Source: Streptomyces venezuelae ATCC 10712 (GTDB lineage Bacteria > Actinomycetota > Actinomycetes > Streptomycetales > Streptomycetaceae). From it: a stretch of DNA of 64,000 nt. Numbering within the stretch: the stretch's first letter is position 1; every line of letters starts with the position of its first letter. Positions 42,381-50,627 of this stretch are shown in pieces. The DNA is taken from the NCBI RefSeq assembly GCF_008639165.1, contig NZ_CP029197.1, forward strand, positions 5,956,001 to 6,020,000. The letters are read 5' to 3'. A model generated the notes under the pieces. The model did no database searches and had not been told where the DNA came from. It was given only the letters and a program-made list of their open reading frames with translations. The translations under genes were made by a program, and so were the position numbers.

Positions 42381-45335
42381 ATGCAGAGCGCGTCGGACCA
42401 GCCGGAGCACGACTACCCCGACCACTGGGAAGCGGATGTGGTGCTCCGCGACGGTGGCACGGCGCGCATCCGGCCGATCACCGCCGACGACGCCGACCGG
42501 CTCGTCAGCTTCTACGAGCAGGTCTCGGACGAGTCGAAGTACTACCGCTTCTTCGCCCCCTACCCCCGGCTCTCCGCCAAGGACGTCCACCGCTTCACGC
42601 ACCACGACTTCGTGGACCGGGTCGGACTCGCGGCGACCGTCGGCGGCGAGTTCATCGCGACCGTGCGCTACGACCGGATCAACGACCGGGGGCTGCCCGC
42701 CTCCGCCCCCGCCGACGAGGCCGAGGTCGCCTTCCTCGTCCAGGACGCCCACCAGGGGAGGGGCGTCGCGTCCGCGCTGCTCGAACACATCGCGGCGGTC
42801 GCGCGCGAGCGGGACATCCGGCGCTTCGCCGCCGAGGTGCTCCCCGCCAACACCAAGATGATCAAGGTCTTCACCGACGCGGGCTACACCCAGAAGCGCA
42901 GCTTCGAGGACGGGTCCGTACGGCTCCACCTCGACCTCGAACCCACCGACCGGTCCCTCGCCGTCCAGCGCGCGCGGGAGCAGCGGGCCGAGGCGCGCTC
43001 CGTCCAGCGCCTCCTCACCCCCCGGTCCGTCGCCGTCGTCGGAGCCGGGCGCGCACCGGGCGGGGTCGGCCGGACCGTGCTCCGCAACCTGCTGGGGGCC
43101 GGGTTCACCGGACGCGTGTACGCGGTCAACGCGGCGCTCGGTGAGGCCGGCGGGACGGCCGAAGCCGTCGAGCTCGACGGCGTCCCCGCGTACCCCTCCG
43201 TCGCCGCCATCGGGGAACCCGTCGACCTGGCGATCGTCGCCGTCCCCGCCGAACGGGTGCCGGAGGTCGTCGCGGACTGCGGCGAGCACGGCGTCCAGGG
43301 GCTGGTCGTCCTCTCCGCCGGTTACGCCGAGAGCGGGGCCGCCGGCCGGGAGCGGCAGCGCCAGCTCGTGCGGCAGGCCCGCTCGTACGGGATGAGGATC
43401 ATCGGCCCCAACGCCTTCGGGATCATCAACACCGCCGCCGAGGTCAGCCTCAACGCCTCCCTCGCCCCCCAGATGCCGGCCGCCGGGCGGATCGGGCTCT
43501 TCACCCAGTCCGGCGCCATCGGGATCGCCCTGCTCGCAGGACTGCACCGCCGCGGCGCCGGGCTCTCCTCGTTCATCTCGGCCGGCAATCGCGCCGACGT
43601 CTCCGGCAACGACTTCCTCCAGCACTGGTACGACGACCCCGGGACCGACGTCGTCCTCCTCTACCTGGAGTCGATCGGCAACCCCCGGAAGTTCACCCGG
43701 CTCGCCCGCCGCACCGCCGCCGTCAAGCCGGTCGTCGTCGTCAAGGGCGCCCGGCACAGCGGCAGCGCCCCGCCCGGCCACCGCGTGCCCGTCACCCGCG
43801 TCCCCCACGCCACCGTGTCCGCGCTGCTCCGCCAGGCCGGGGTCATCCGCGTCGACACCGTCACCGAACTCGTCGACGCGGGCCTGCTGCTCGCCGCCCA
43901 GCCGCTGCCCGCCGGGCCCCGGGTCGCGATCCTCGGCAACTCCGAGTCGCTCGGCCTCCTCACGTACGACGCCTGCCTGACCGAAGGACTGCGCCCGCTG
44001 CGGCCGCTCGACCTGACGACGGCGGCCGAACCGGCGGACTTCCGGGACGCGCTCGCCGCGGCGCTCGCGGACGAGACCTCCGACGCGGTCGTGGTGAACG
44101 CGATCCCGTGGGTCGGTGAGAACGGCGCCACGGAGTTCGGCGACGGCGAGGTCCTCGCGGCCGCCCTCCGCGAGGCCGTCGCCTCGGCCCCCGCCCCGAC
44201 GAAGCCGGTCGTCGTCGTCCACGTCGAGATGGGCGGCCTGGCGGAGGCCCTCGCGGCCGCCACGAGCACCCGGCCGACTCCACCGGACCGGGGAACGGCC
44301 GGCGCGGTCGCCACGCGGCCGCCGGCTCCGCCCACCCCCGCCGCCGCGGGCCCCGGAGCCGCGCCCGCCCCCACCTCCGGCCCAGCCGCCAACCACCTCA
44401 CGGGCCCCGGCGCCCCCACTGGCCCCGCCAGCTCCACCACCCCCGTCGCCCCCGGTGCCATCCCCGCCTACCCCGCCGCCGAGCGGGCCGTGCGGGCGCT
44501 CGCCGAGGCTGTGCGGTACGGGCAGTGGCGGCGGCAGGCTGCCGAGCCCGGGCGGGTGCCCGAGTACGAGGACATCGACGAGGCCGGGGCCGCCGCGCTC
44601 ATCGAGCGGGTGCTCGGCGGCGAGGACGCCGAGCCCCAGGGCGTGACCCTCGACACCGCGCAGGCCGGGGAGCTGCTCGCGCGGTACGGCATCGCCGTCC
44701 TGCCGACCCTCCCCGCGCCCACCCCCGACGCCGCCGTCTCCGCCGCCGCCCGGCTCGGCTACCCGGTCGCCCTCAAGACGACCGCGCCCCACCTCCGCCA
44801 CCGCCCCGACCTCGGGGGCGTACGCCTCGATCTGGCGTCCGAGGAGCAGCTGAGGGCGGCCTACGCCGAGCTGACCGAGGTGCTCGGCAAGCCCGAGGAG
44901 CTCCAGCCGGTGGTCCAGGCGATGGTGCCCCGGGGCGTCGACACCGTCGTCCGGTCCGCCATCGACCCGGCCGTCGGCGCGGTCCTCTCCTTCGGCCTCT
45001 CGGGCGCCGCGTCCGAGCTGCTCGGCGACACGGCCCACCGGCTGGTCCCGGCCACCGACCGGGACGTCGCCGAACTCGTCCGCTCGCTGCGCACCGCCCC
45101 GCTGCTGTTCGGCTGGCGCGGCTCCGCGCCCGTGGACACCCCGGCCCTGGAGGAGGTCCTCCTCCGGGTGTCCCGGCTCGTCGACGACCACCCCGAGGTC
45201 GTCGCCGTCTCCCTGGAGCCCGTGGTCGTCGCACCGCGCGGCCTCTCCGTCCTCGGCGCCACCGTCCGACTGGCCCCGCCACCGCCCCGGACCGACCTCG
45301 GTCCGCGTAGCCTGCCGAGCTACCGAACGGCCTGA
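42381..45335 (+). CDS. GNAT/acyl-CoA synthetase fusion (Pat-like protein acetyltransferase)
   Basis: A 984-residue protein. Residues 1-190 are a GNAT acetyltransferase (RIRPITADDADRL, VAFLVQDAHQGRGVASALLEHI as the CoA motif). Then come an NDP-forming acyl-CoA-synthetase CoA-binding domain (VAVVGAGRAPGGVGRTVLRNLL) and ligase domains (GPNAFGIIN, LFTQSGAIGIALL), a Pro/Ala-rich linker (about 635-690) and a C-terminal ATP-grasp domain (YPVALKTTAP). The usual SHTG phospho-histidine block is replaced by GHRV-like sequence, so ligase chemistry is doubtful. The likely role is regulatory lysine acetylation, as for S. lividans PatA. The GNAT domain comes first, unlike enterobacterial Pat, where it is last. 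Confidence 0.9.
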   Translation: MQSASDQPEHDYPDHWEADVVLRDGGTARIRPITADDADRLVSFYEQVSDESKYYRFFAPYPRLSAKDVHRFTHHDFVDRVGLAATVGGEFIATVRYDRINDRGLPASAPADEAEVAFLVQDAHQGRGVASALLEHIAAVARERDIRRFAAEVLPANTKMIKVFTDAGYTQKRSFEDGSVRLHLDLEPTDRSLAVQRAREQRAEARSVQRLLTPRSVAVVGAGRAPGGVGRTVLRNLLGAGFTGRVYAVNAALGEAGGTAEAVELDGVPAYPSVAAIGEPVDLAIVAVPAERVPEVVADCGEHGVQGLVVLSAGYAESGAAGRERQRQLVRQARSYGMRIIGPNAFGIINTAAEVSLNASLAPQMPAAGRIGLFTQSGAIGIALLAGLHRRGAGLSSFISAGNRADVSGNDFLQHWYDDPGTDVVLLYLESIGNPRKFTRLARRTAAVKPVVVVKGARHSGSAPPGHRVPVTRVPHATVSALLRQAGVIRVDTVTELVDAGLLLAAQPLPAGPRVAILGNSESLGLLTYDACLTEGLRPLRPLDLTTAAEPADFRDALAAALADETSDAVVVNAIPWVGENGATEFGDGEVLAAALREAVASAPAPTKPVVVVHVEMGGLAEALAAATSTRPTPPDRGTAGAVATRPPAPPTPAAAGPGAAPAPTSGPAANHLTGPGAPTGPASSTTPVAPGAIPAYPAAERAVRALAEAVRYGQWRRQAAEPGRVPEYEDIDEAGAAALIERVLGGEDAEPQGVTLDTAQAGELLARYGIAVLPTLPAPTPDAAVSAAARLGYPVALKTTAPHLRHRPDLGGVRLDLASEEQLRAAYAELTEVLGKPEELQPVVQAMVPRGVDTVVRSAIDPAVGAVLSFGLSGAASELLGDTAHRLVPATDRDVAELVRSLRTAPLLFGWRGSAPVDTPALEEVLLRVSRLVDDHPEVVAVSLEPVVVAPRGLSVLGATVRLAPPPPRTDLGPRSLPSYRTA

Positions 45336-45353
45336 GGGGGCCCCACAGCCCCG

Positions 45354-45359
45354 TAGGAT
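45354..45359 (+). promoter_or_regulatory. Candidate -10 element (TAGGAT) of the DUF5998 gene
   Basis: TAGGAT ends 7 nt before the ATG at 45367. It overlaps the alternative ATG at 45358, which argues against that codon being used. Confidence 0.45.
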
Positions 45360-45366
45360 GGAGTCC

Positions 45367-45963
45367 ATGGCGAAGACCGGTACGACGACCCAGGGGCTGC
45401 GCGCGGCGATCGAGCGCAGCGGCTACTACCCGGCCCTCGTGGCCGAGGCGGTGGAGTCCGCCGTCGGCGGCGAGGCCGTCGCGTCGTACGTGGTGCACCA
45501 GGAGACCACCTTCGACGCCAATGAGGTCCGGCGTCACGTCACCGTCCTCGTCCTGACGCCGCACCGTTTCATCGTCAGCCACACCGACGAGCAGGCCGCC
45601 GACACCAGCTCCCCGACGCCGTACGCCACGACGTCCACCGAGTCCGTGAAGCTCGACCGGATCTCGTCGGTCGTCGTCAGCCGTGTCGTCGCCAACCCGG
45701 AGTCGTACACCCCGGGCACGCTGCCCCGCGAGGTGGTCCTCACCATCGGCTGGGGTGCCGTCTCCCGGATCGACCTGGAGCCCGCCGCCTGCGGCGACCC
45801 CAACTGTGACGCCGACCACGGCTACACGGGCAACGCCACCGCCGACGACCTGAGCCTGCGCGTGAGCGACGCCGGGGACGGGCCGGACACCGTGCGGCAG
45901 ACCCTCGCCTTCGCCCAGGCCCTCTCCGAAGCGATCGCGGCCACCGCCGCGCCCACCCGCTGA
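45367..45963 (+). CDS. DUF5998 family protein
   Basis: A 198-residue actinobacterial protein of unknown function. Beta-rich segments (AVASYVVHQETTFDANEVRRHV, TVLVLTPHRFIVSHTDE, VVLTIGWGAVSRIDLEP) resemble a pleckstrin-like or lipocalin-like barrel, but no catalytic motif is visible. A CGDPNCDADHGY loop near residue 140 contains Cys-x4-Cys-x3-His, which might bind metal. The gene overlaps the downstream phosphodiesterase by one base (TGATG), so the two are translationally coupled and likely linked in function. The ATG at 45367 is preferred on promoter grounds. Confidence 0.82.
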   Translation: MAKTGTTTQGLRAAIERSGYYPALVAEAVESAVGGEAVASYVVHQETTFDANEVRRHVTVLVLTPHRFIVSHTDEQAADTSSPTPYATTSTESVKLDRISSVVVSRVVANPESYTPGTLPREVVLTIGWGAVSRIDLEPAACGDPNCDADHGYTGNATADDLSLRVSDAGDGPDTVRQTLAFAQALSEAIAATAAPTR

Positions 45964-47168
45964 TGGTGCAGCCGACCGCCGTGACCCACGGCTGGCCCGA
46001 CGATCCGGTCCCGCTCGCCCTGGACACCGCGCCGGTGCCCGAGTACGCCTCCGGTTCCCTCGGCGACGTGCTGCCCACCCTGGTCGCCGGCCAGGGCGTG
46101 CCCGGGTGCGACGCCCGGATCGCCGAACTGGCCCCGGCGGACCGGAACTGCCTCTTCCTGATCGACGGGCTCGGCTGGGAGCAGATCAAGGCCCACCCGG
46201 ACGAGGCCCCCTATCTGACCTCGCTCCTCGGTTCCTCCCGGGGCGGCTCGGGGCGTCCGATCACCGCCGGCTTCCCGGCCACCACGGCGACCTCGCTGGC
46301 CTCCGTGGGCACCGGCCGCTATCCCGGCACCCACGGACTGCCCGGCTACACGGTGCGCAATCCCGACACCGGCGAGCTGATGAACCAGCTCCGCTGGAAG
46401 CCGTGGACGTCGCCGCGGGCGTGGCAGCCGTACCCCACCGTCTTCCAGCTCGCGCACGAGGCCGGGATCCACACCGCCCAGGTGTCCTCCCCGATCTTCG
46501 AGCAGACCCCGCTCACCAAGGTCGCGCTCAGCGGCGGAACGTTTCACGGGCGGCTCTCCGGCGAGGAGCGGATGGACTTCGCCGCCGAGCAGCTCGCCGC
46601 CGGTGACCGCTCGCTCGTCTACACGTACTACAGCGAACTCGACGGCGCCGGACACCGCTTCGGCATCGACTCCGACGCCTGGCGCGGCCAGCTGATGTTC
46701 GTCGACCGGCTCGTGCAGCGGCTCGCCGAGCAGCTGCCACCGCGCTCGGCGCTGTACGTCACGGCCGACCACGGCATGGTCGACATCCCGTTCGACGAGG
46801 AGCACCGCATCGACTTCGACGAGGACTGGGAGCTGCGCGCGGGCGTCGCCCTCCTCGGCGGAGAGGGCCGGGCCCGCCACATCTACGCCGTGCCCGGCGC
46901 CGAGGCGGACGTCCTCACCTGCTGGCGCGAGGTGGTCGGCGAGCAGTTCTGGGTGGCGAGCCGGGACGAGGCGATCTCGCTCGGCTGGTTCGGCGCGGAG
47001 GTCGACGAGCGTGTGTACGGCCGGATCGGCGACGTCGTCGCCGCGGCCCACGACGACGTGGCGATCACCGCCTCCGTGAACGAGCCCCACGAGTCCGCCA
47101 TGGTCGGCATGCACGGGTCCATGACCCCCGCGGAGCAGCTCGTCCCGCTGCTCGAAGTCCGCACCTGA
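45963..47168 (+). CDS. Alkaline phosphatase superfamily phosphodiesterase
   Basis: A 401-residue nucleotide pyrophosphatase/phosphodiesterase-like enzyme. Metal-binding and nucleophile motifs are present: LIDGLGW near residue 62, the nucleophile region GFPATTATSL near residue 105, HGLPGYT, ELDGAGHRFG and TADHGMVDI. No signal peptide is evident, so it is probably cytoplasmic. Its start overlaps the stop of the DUF5998 gene, and tdk follows about 57 nt later in the same direction. Its substrate could be a nucleotide or lipid phosphodiester; neither can be chosen from sequence. Confidence 0.88.
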   Translation: MVQPTAVTHGWPDDPVPLALDTAPVPEYASGSLGDVLPTLVAGQGVPGCDARIAELAPADRNCLFLIDGLGWEQIKAHPDEAPYLTSLLGSSRGGSGRPITAGFPATTATSLASVGTGRYPGTHGLPGYTVRNPDTGELMNQLRWKPWTSPRAWQPYPTVFQLAHEAGIHTAQVSSPIFEQTPLTKVALSGGTFHGRLSGEERMDFAAEQLAAGDRSLVYTYYSELDGAGHRFGIDSDAWRGQLMFVDRLVQRLAEQLPPRSALYVTADHGMVDIPFDEEHRIDFDEDWELRAGVALLGGEGRARHIYAVPGAEADVLTCWREVVGEQFWVASRDEAISLGWFGAEVDERVYGRIGDVVAAAHDDVAITASVNEPHESAMVGMHGSMTPAEQLVPLLEVRT

Positions 47169-47224
47169 GCCCACTCCTCACCCGTCTCCTCCCCCCCCAC
47201 GACCTGAAAGGTCCCCGTCCCGTC

Positions 47225-47869
47225 ATGCCCGAGCTGGTCTTCTTCTCCGGAACCATGGACTGCGGGAAGAGCACCCTGGCGCTCCAGATCGCTCACAACC
47301 GCGACGCGCGAGGGCTCCAGGGCGTGATCTTCACCCGTGACGACCGCGCGGGCGAGGGCAAGCTGTCCTCCCGGCTCGGCCTCGTGACGGAGGCGGTCGA
47401 GGCGCCCCAGGGCATGGACCTGTACGCGTACCTCGTCGGCCAGCTCTCCCAGGGCGGCAAGGCCGACTACGTCATCGTGGACGAGGCGCAGTTCCTCGCC
47501 CCGGAGCAGATCGACCAGCTCGCCCGGGTCGTCGACGACCTCGGCCTGGACGTCTTCGCCTTCGGCATCACCACCGACTTCCGGACCAAGCTCTTCCCCG
47601 GCTCGCAGCGGCTGATCGAGCTGGCGGACCGCATAGAGCAGCTCCAGGTCGAGGCGCTGTGCTGGTGCGGCGCCCGGGCCACGCACAACGCCCGTACGGT
47701 GGGCGGCGCGATGGTCGTCGAGGGCGAGCAGGTCGTCGTCGGCGATGTGAACCGCCCGGCCGCGGAGATCGGCTACGAGGTGCTCTGCCGCCGCCACCAC
47801 CGCCGCCGGATGACCTCGGCCTCCGCCCTCGCGGGCGCCCTCTCCCCGGACGTCCTGCCGGTCAACTGA
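47225..47869 (+). CDS. tdk: Thymidine kinase
   Basis: Phosphorylates thymidine to dTMP in the pyrimidine salvage pathway. The 214-residue type II enzyme has the P-loop FSGTMDCGKST near residue 7, the catalytic Glu in VIVDEAQFL near residue 82, and the lasso/zinc region CWCGARATHNAR with the later LCRRHH supplying the remaining ligands. The ATG at 47225 has a GAAAGG site upstream. It runs the same way as the phosphodiesterase gene and may share its transcript. Confidence 0.96.
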   Translation: MPELVFFSGTMDCGKSTLALQIAHNRDARGLQGVIFTRDDRAGEGKLSSRLGLVTEAVEAPQGMDLYAYLVGQLSQGGKADYVIVDEAQFLAPEQIDQLARVVDDLGLDVFAFGITTDFRTKLFPGSQRLIELADRIEQLQVEALCWCGARATHNARTVGGAMVVEGEQVVVGDVNRPAAEIGYEVLCRRHHRRRMTSASALAGALSPDVLPVN

Positions 47870-47884
47870 GCGACGGGGCCCTGG

Positions 47885-47975
47885 ATCACCGCTACGGCGT
47901 TACGGCGATCGGGGTTACGGCTCCGAGGCCGCGGCCCGAATCACCGCTACGGCGCTACGGCTCCGGGTTCGCGGC
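47885..47975. repeat. Imperfect ~55-bp tandem duplication
   Basis: ATCACCGCTACGGCG begins at 47885 and again at 47940. Each copy is followed by TACGG and CTCCG...GCGG. The second copy runs into the last codons of the downstream tetR gene, so part of that C-terminus may derive from the duplication. Confidence 0.65.
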
Positions 47976-48644
47976 CGGCGGGCGCATTGCCCGTGTGAGT
48001 CGGTCCAGGTCCGCCGCGCTCACCGGTGACGTCCCGGTGAGGGTGCCGACCAGGGCCTGCGCGAGGACGGTCGCCGTGCCGATCCGGGTGTCCTCCCGCT
48101 CGTCGCCGGTGACCTTTCCGATCACCGCGTCCCGTACCGCCGCGGAGATGTCCGCGCTCCCGAACAGGTCCGGGAACGACAGCGCCATCATGCACACGCC
48201 CACGTTGGCGGAGAGGATCGACTGTCCGGCCAGTTCCGGGGTCATCCGGAGCCGCCCGGCGTCCCGGCAGCGCTCGACGGCCTGCAGGAGGATGGCCTGC
48301 GCCTCCGTGATGGCTCCCGGCTTGGCGTCGCCGGTGGGCGTGAACATCAGCCGGTAGAGGTGCGGGTTGCGGAGCGCGAAGGCCACGTGGCTGTCCCAGG
48401 CCGTCCGCAGGTCCGCCACCGGGTCGTCGGTGAGGGGATTGCGCCGCTTGGCGGCGAGGAAGCGCTCGAACCCGATGTCGGCGACGGCCGTGAGCAGGCC
48501 CTGCTTGTCGCCGAACTGCCGGTAGATCTCGGGCATGCCGACCTTCGCGCGGTCGCAGATGGCGCGGGTCGAGATCGCCAGGGCGTCCTTCGTGGCGAGG
48601 AGTTCCTCGGTGGCTTCCAGGATGCGCTCGCGTGCCGTCGACAT
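47955..48644 (-). CDS. TetR/AcrR family regulator
   Basis: A 229-residue regulator. The helix-turn-helix covers about residues 5-52 (RERILEATEELLATKDALAIS, ICDRAKVGMPEIYRQFGDKQGL), and the C-terminal ligand domain is TetR_C_33/WHG-like (HVAFALRNPHLYRLMFTP). The ATG at 48644 is chosen because GGGAGG lies 3 nt upstream; an upstream GTG would have none. It is divergent from the lipoprotein metallo-hydrolase gene, with a shared spacer that repeats TGTTAGCG in both orientations, so it may control that gene and the isochorismatase-like gene after it. Confidence 0.9.
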   Translation of the reverse strand: MSTARERILEATEELLATKDALAISTRAICDRAKVGMPEIYRQFGDKQGLLTAVADIGFERFLAAKRRNPLTDDPVADLRTAWDSHVAFALRNPHLYRLMFTPTGDAKPGAITEAQAILLQAVERCRDAGRLRMTPELAGQSILSANVGVCMMALSFPDLFGSADISAAVRDAVIGKVTGDEREDTRIGTATVLAQALVGTLTGTSPVSAADLDRLTRAMRPPAANPEP

Positions 48645-48661
48645 GCCTCCCACGATAACAG

Positions 48662-48669
48662 CGCTAACA
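48662..48669. promoter_or_regulatory. Candidate TetR half-site A
   Basis: CGCTAACA on the plus strand (TGTTAGCG on the minus strand) lies 18 nt upstream of the tetR start. It is the inverted copy of the site at 48742. Confidence 0.35.
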
Positions 48670-48741
48670 GTCCGGACCTGGGCGAATCCACCGCGAGAGC
48701 CACATCGGCCGACGATCGTCGTTATCGGTGATTACGAGCTG

Positions 48742-48749
48742 TGTTAGCG
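48742..48749. promoter_or_regulatory. Candidate TetR half-site B
   Basis: TGTTAGCG lies about 87 nt upstream of the metallo-hydrolase start and is inverted relative to the copy at 48662. The intervening sequence is AT-richer than the surroundings. Confidence 0.35.
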
Positions 48750-48835
48750 TTGCAAACGTCTTGGGGGGGATGGCCGCCTCCGAGCCGACCGACGTGCGCA
48801 CCCACCGTTCGCCACGAGAGAGCTGGTGTTCCTCC

Positions 48836-49738
48836 ATGAACCGTCCGACCTTCCGTCGAACCGCCTCCGGCGTCGTCGCGGCCACCCTGAGCGCGGCCCT
48901 CCTCGCCGCCTGCGGCGGCCAGGACGAGGACGCCGCCGACGGCGCGAAGGCGACCGCCCCCGCCTTCACCGTCACCCACATCGGCGGGCCGACCACGATC
49001 CTGGAGATCGGCGGCCTGCGTCTCCTGCTCGATCCGACCTTCGACGCCCCGAGGAAGTACAAGAGCGGCCTGGAGAAGCTCAGGCCGCCGGCCCTCGGCG
49101 TCGACGGCATCGGCAGGATCGACGCCGTCCTGCTCTCGCACGACCAGCACGACGACAACCTCGACGAGGCCGGCCGGGCCCTGCTCAAGGACGTGCCCGT
49201 CGTACTCTCCACGCCCGGCGCGCGGAAGCGGCTCGGTGACCACGTCACCGGCATGAAGGCGTGGGACGCGCAGGAGCTGAAGAGCGCGTCCGGCGCGGTC
49301 GAGGTCACCGCCGTGCCCGCCCTGCACGGCCCCGACGGGGTGGACCGCGGCGCGGACGGCGAGGTCACCGGCTTCGTGCTCAGCGGCAAGGGAGTCCCCA
49401 CCACCTACATCTCCGGAGACAACGCCTCCGTGAAGGTCGCCGAGGAGGTCGGCGACCGGATCAGGAAGGAGATCGGCCCCATCGACACCGCCGTTCTCTT
49501 CGCCGGAGCCGCCCGCACCCCCGCGATCCTCGCCAACGCGCCCCTGACCCTGACGTCACGGAACGCGGCCCTCGTGGCGAAGGCCCTCGACCCCCGCAAG
49601 GTCGTCCCGGTGCACACCGACAGCTGGAACATCTACTCCGAGGACCTGGCGTCCCTCGTCAAGGCGTTCAAGGCCGAGGGCGTCGACGCCAAGCTCGTCG
49701 ACCTCGCGCCGGACGGCGCCCCGAAGAGCCTCTCCTGA
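48836..49738 (+). CDS. Lipoprotein metallo-beta-lactamase-fold hydrolase (UlaG-like)
   Basis: A 300-residue exported protein. The signal sequence ends in a lipobox LLAAC with Cys26 as the lipidation site. The mature domain is a metallo-beta-lactamase fold of the UlaG type: THIGGPTTILEIGGLRLLLDPTFD strand pair, metal motif SHDQHDDNLD (in place of H-x-H-x-DH), YISGDN and PVHTDSW. The ATG at 48836 has GAGAG upstream; longer in-frame starts lack support. It is followed 47 nt later by the isochorismatase-like gene, so the two probably form one unit under the divergent TetR. Substrate unknown. Confidence 0.88.
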   Translation: MNRPTFRRTASGVVAATLSAALLAACGGQDEDAADGAKATAPAFTVTHIGGPTTILEIGGLRLLLDPTFDAPRKYKSGLEKLRPPALGVDGIGRIDAVLLSHDQHDDNLDEAGRALLKDVPVVLSTPGARKRLGDHVTGMKAWDAQELKSASGAVEVTAVPALHGPDGVDRGADGEVTGFVLSGKGVPTTYISGDNASVKVAEEVGDRIRKEIGPIDTAVLFAGAARTPAILANAPLTLTSRNAALVAKALDPRKVVPVHTDSWNIYSEDLASLVKAFKAEGVDAKLVDLAPDGAPKSLS

Positions 49739-49785
49739 TTTCCCCTTCTTCCTTCGTCCTTCGTCCTTCCTTGAAAGGAACCGCC

Positions 49786-50397
49786 ATGACCGCGTCCACC
49801 ACCCTCCGCGATGTGATCGGCCTTCCCCAGGACCTGCCCCGCCTGGGCGACTCCACCCTGATCATGATCGACTTCCAGAACACCTACCGCACCGGCGTCA
49901 TGCGGCTCGACGAGGCCGAGACGGCCCTGACCGCCGGAGCGCGGCTGCTCGCCGCCGCGCGCGCCGCGGGTGCGCCCGTCGTCCACGTCGTCAACGACGG
50001 CGGCGAGGGGACCCCGTACGACATCCGGGCCGAGATCGGCGCGATCAGCGACGAGGTGGCCCCGGTCGAGGGCGAGAAGATCGTCGTCAAGCAGTTCCCC
50101 GACGCGTTCCACGCGACGGACCTCGAAGAGACCCTCAAGGACCTCGGCGTCACCGGTGACCTGGTCATCGCCGGGTTCATGACGCACATGTGCGTCCTCT
50201 TCACCGCGCAGGGCGCCTTCAACCGCGGCTACCGCCCCACCGTCGTCGCCGAGGCCACCGCGACCCGCCCCCTGGAGGCGCCGGACGGCACCGTCCTCTC
50301 CGCGGCGGCGCTCCAGGCCGCGAGCCTGACGACGGTCGCCGACCTGTTCGGCACGGTGGCCCGTACGGTCGACGACCTCGTGGCTCCGAGGGCCTGA
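49786..50397 (+). CDS. Isochorismatase-family cysteine hydrolase
   Basis: A 203-residue cytoplasmic hydrolase. The catalytic triad typical of the family is visible: Asp in LIMIDFQNTY, Lys in VVKQFPDAF, and Cys in GFMTHMCV. Substrates in this family include nicotinamide and carbamoyl compounds; none can be chosen here. The ATG at 49786 has a GAAAGGAA site. A frame extending upstream into the metallo-hydrolase gene is a shadow. Co-transcription with that gene is likely. Confidence 0.92.
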   Translation: MTASTTLRDVIGLPQDLPRLGDSTLIMIDFQNTYRTGVMRLDEAETALTAGARLLAAARAAGAPVVHVVNDGGEGTPYDIRAEIGAISDEVAPVEGEKIVVKQFPDAFHATDLEETLKDLGVTGDLVIAGFMTHMCVLFTAQGAFNRGYRPTVVAEATATRPLEAPDGTVLSAAALQAASLTTVADLFGTVARTVDDLVAPRA

Positions 50398-50402
50398 CGG
50401 GA

Positions 50403-50485
50403 CGGCGCCCGGTCCAAGAGCCGTACGGCGCCCGGTGCCATGGGGCCGCCCGTCGCCCGGTCCATGGGGCCGGCCGTCGTCCGGC
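50403..50485. repeat. Short GGCGCCCGGTCCA-type repeats
   Basis: Three or four variants of CGGCGCCCGGTCCA followed by TGGGGCCGG lie head to tail between the isochorismatase and YfhO genes. No coding content is seen. Confidence 0.6.
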
Positions 50486-50627
50486 CCCCTGGCACCGGGA
50501 GTTCACCCGAGGTGCGCCGGAACACCGCCTGGTGATCGGTTGCGGGTCGTCCGACTCGGCGGTAATGGCGGTCGGCCCGTGACGCACCACCACGGGCGCC
50601 TCGTTCCGTACGCCCTCTGGAGGACGT

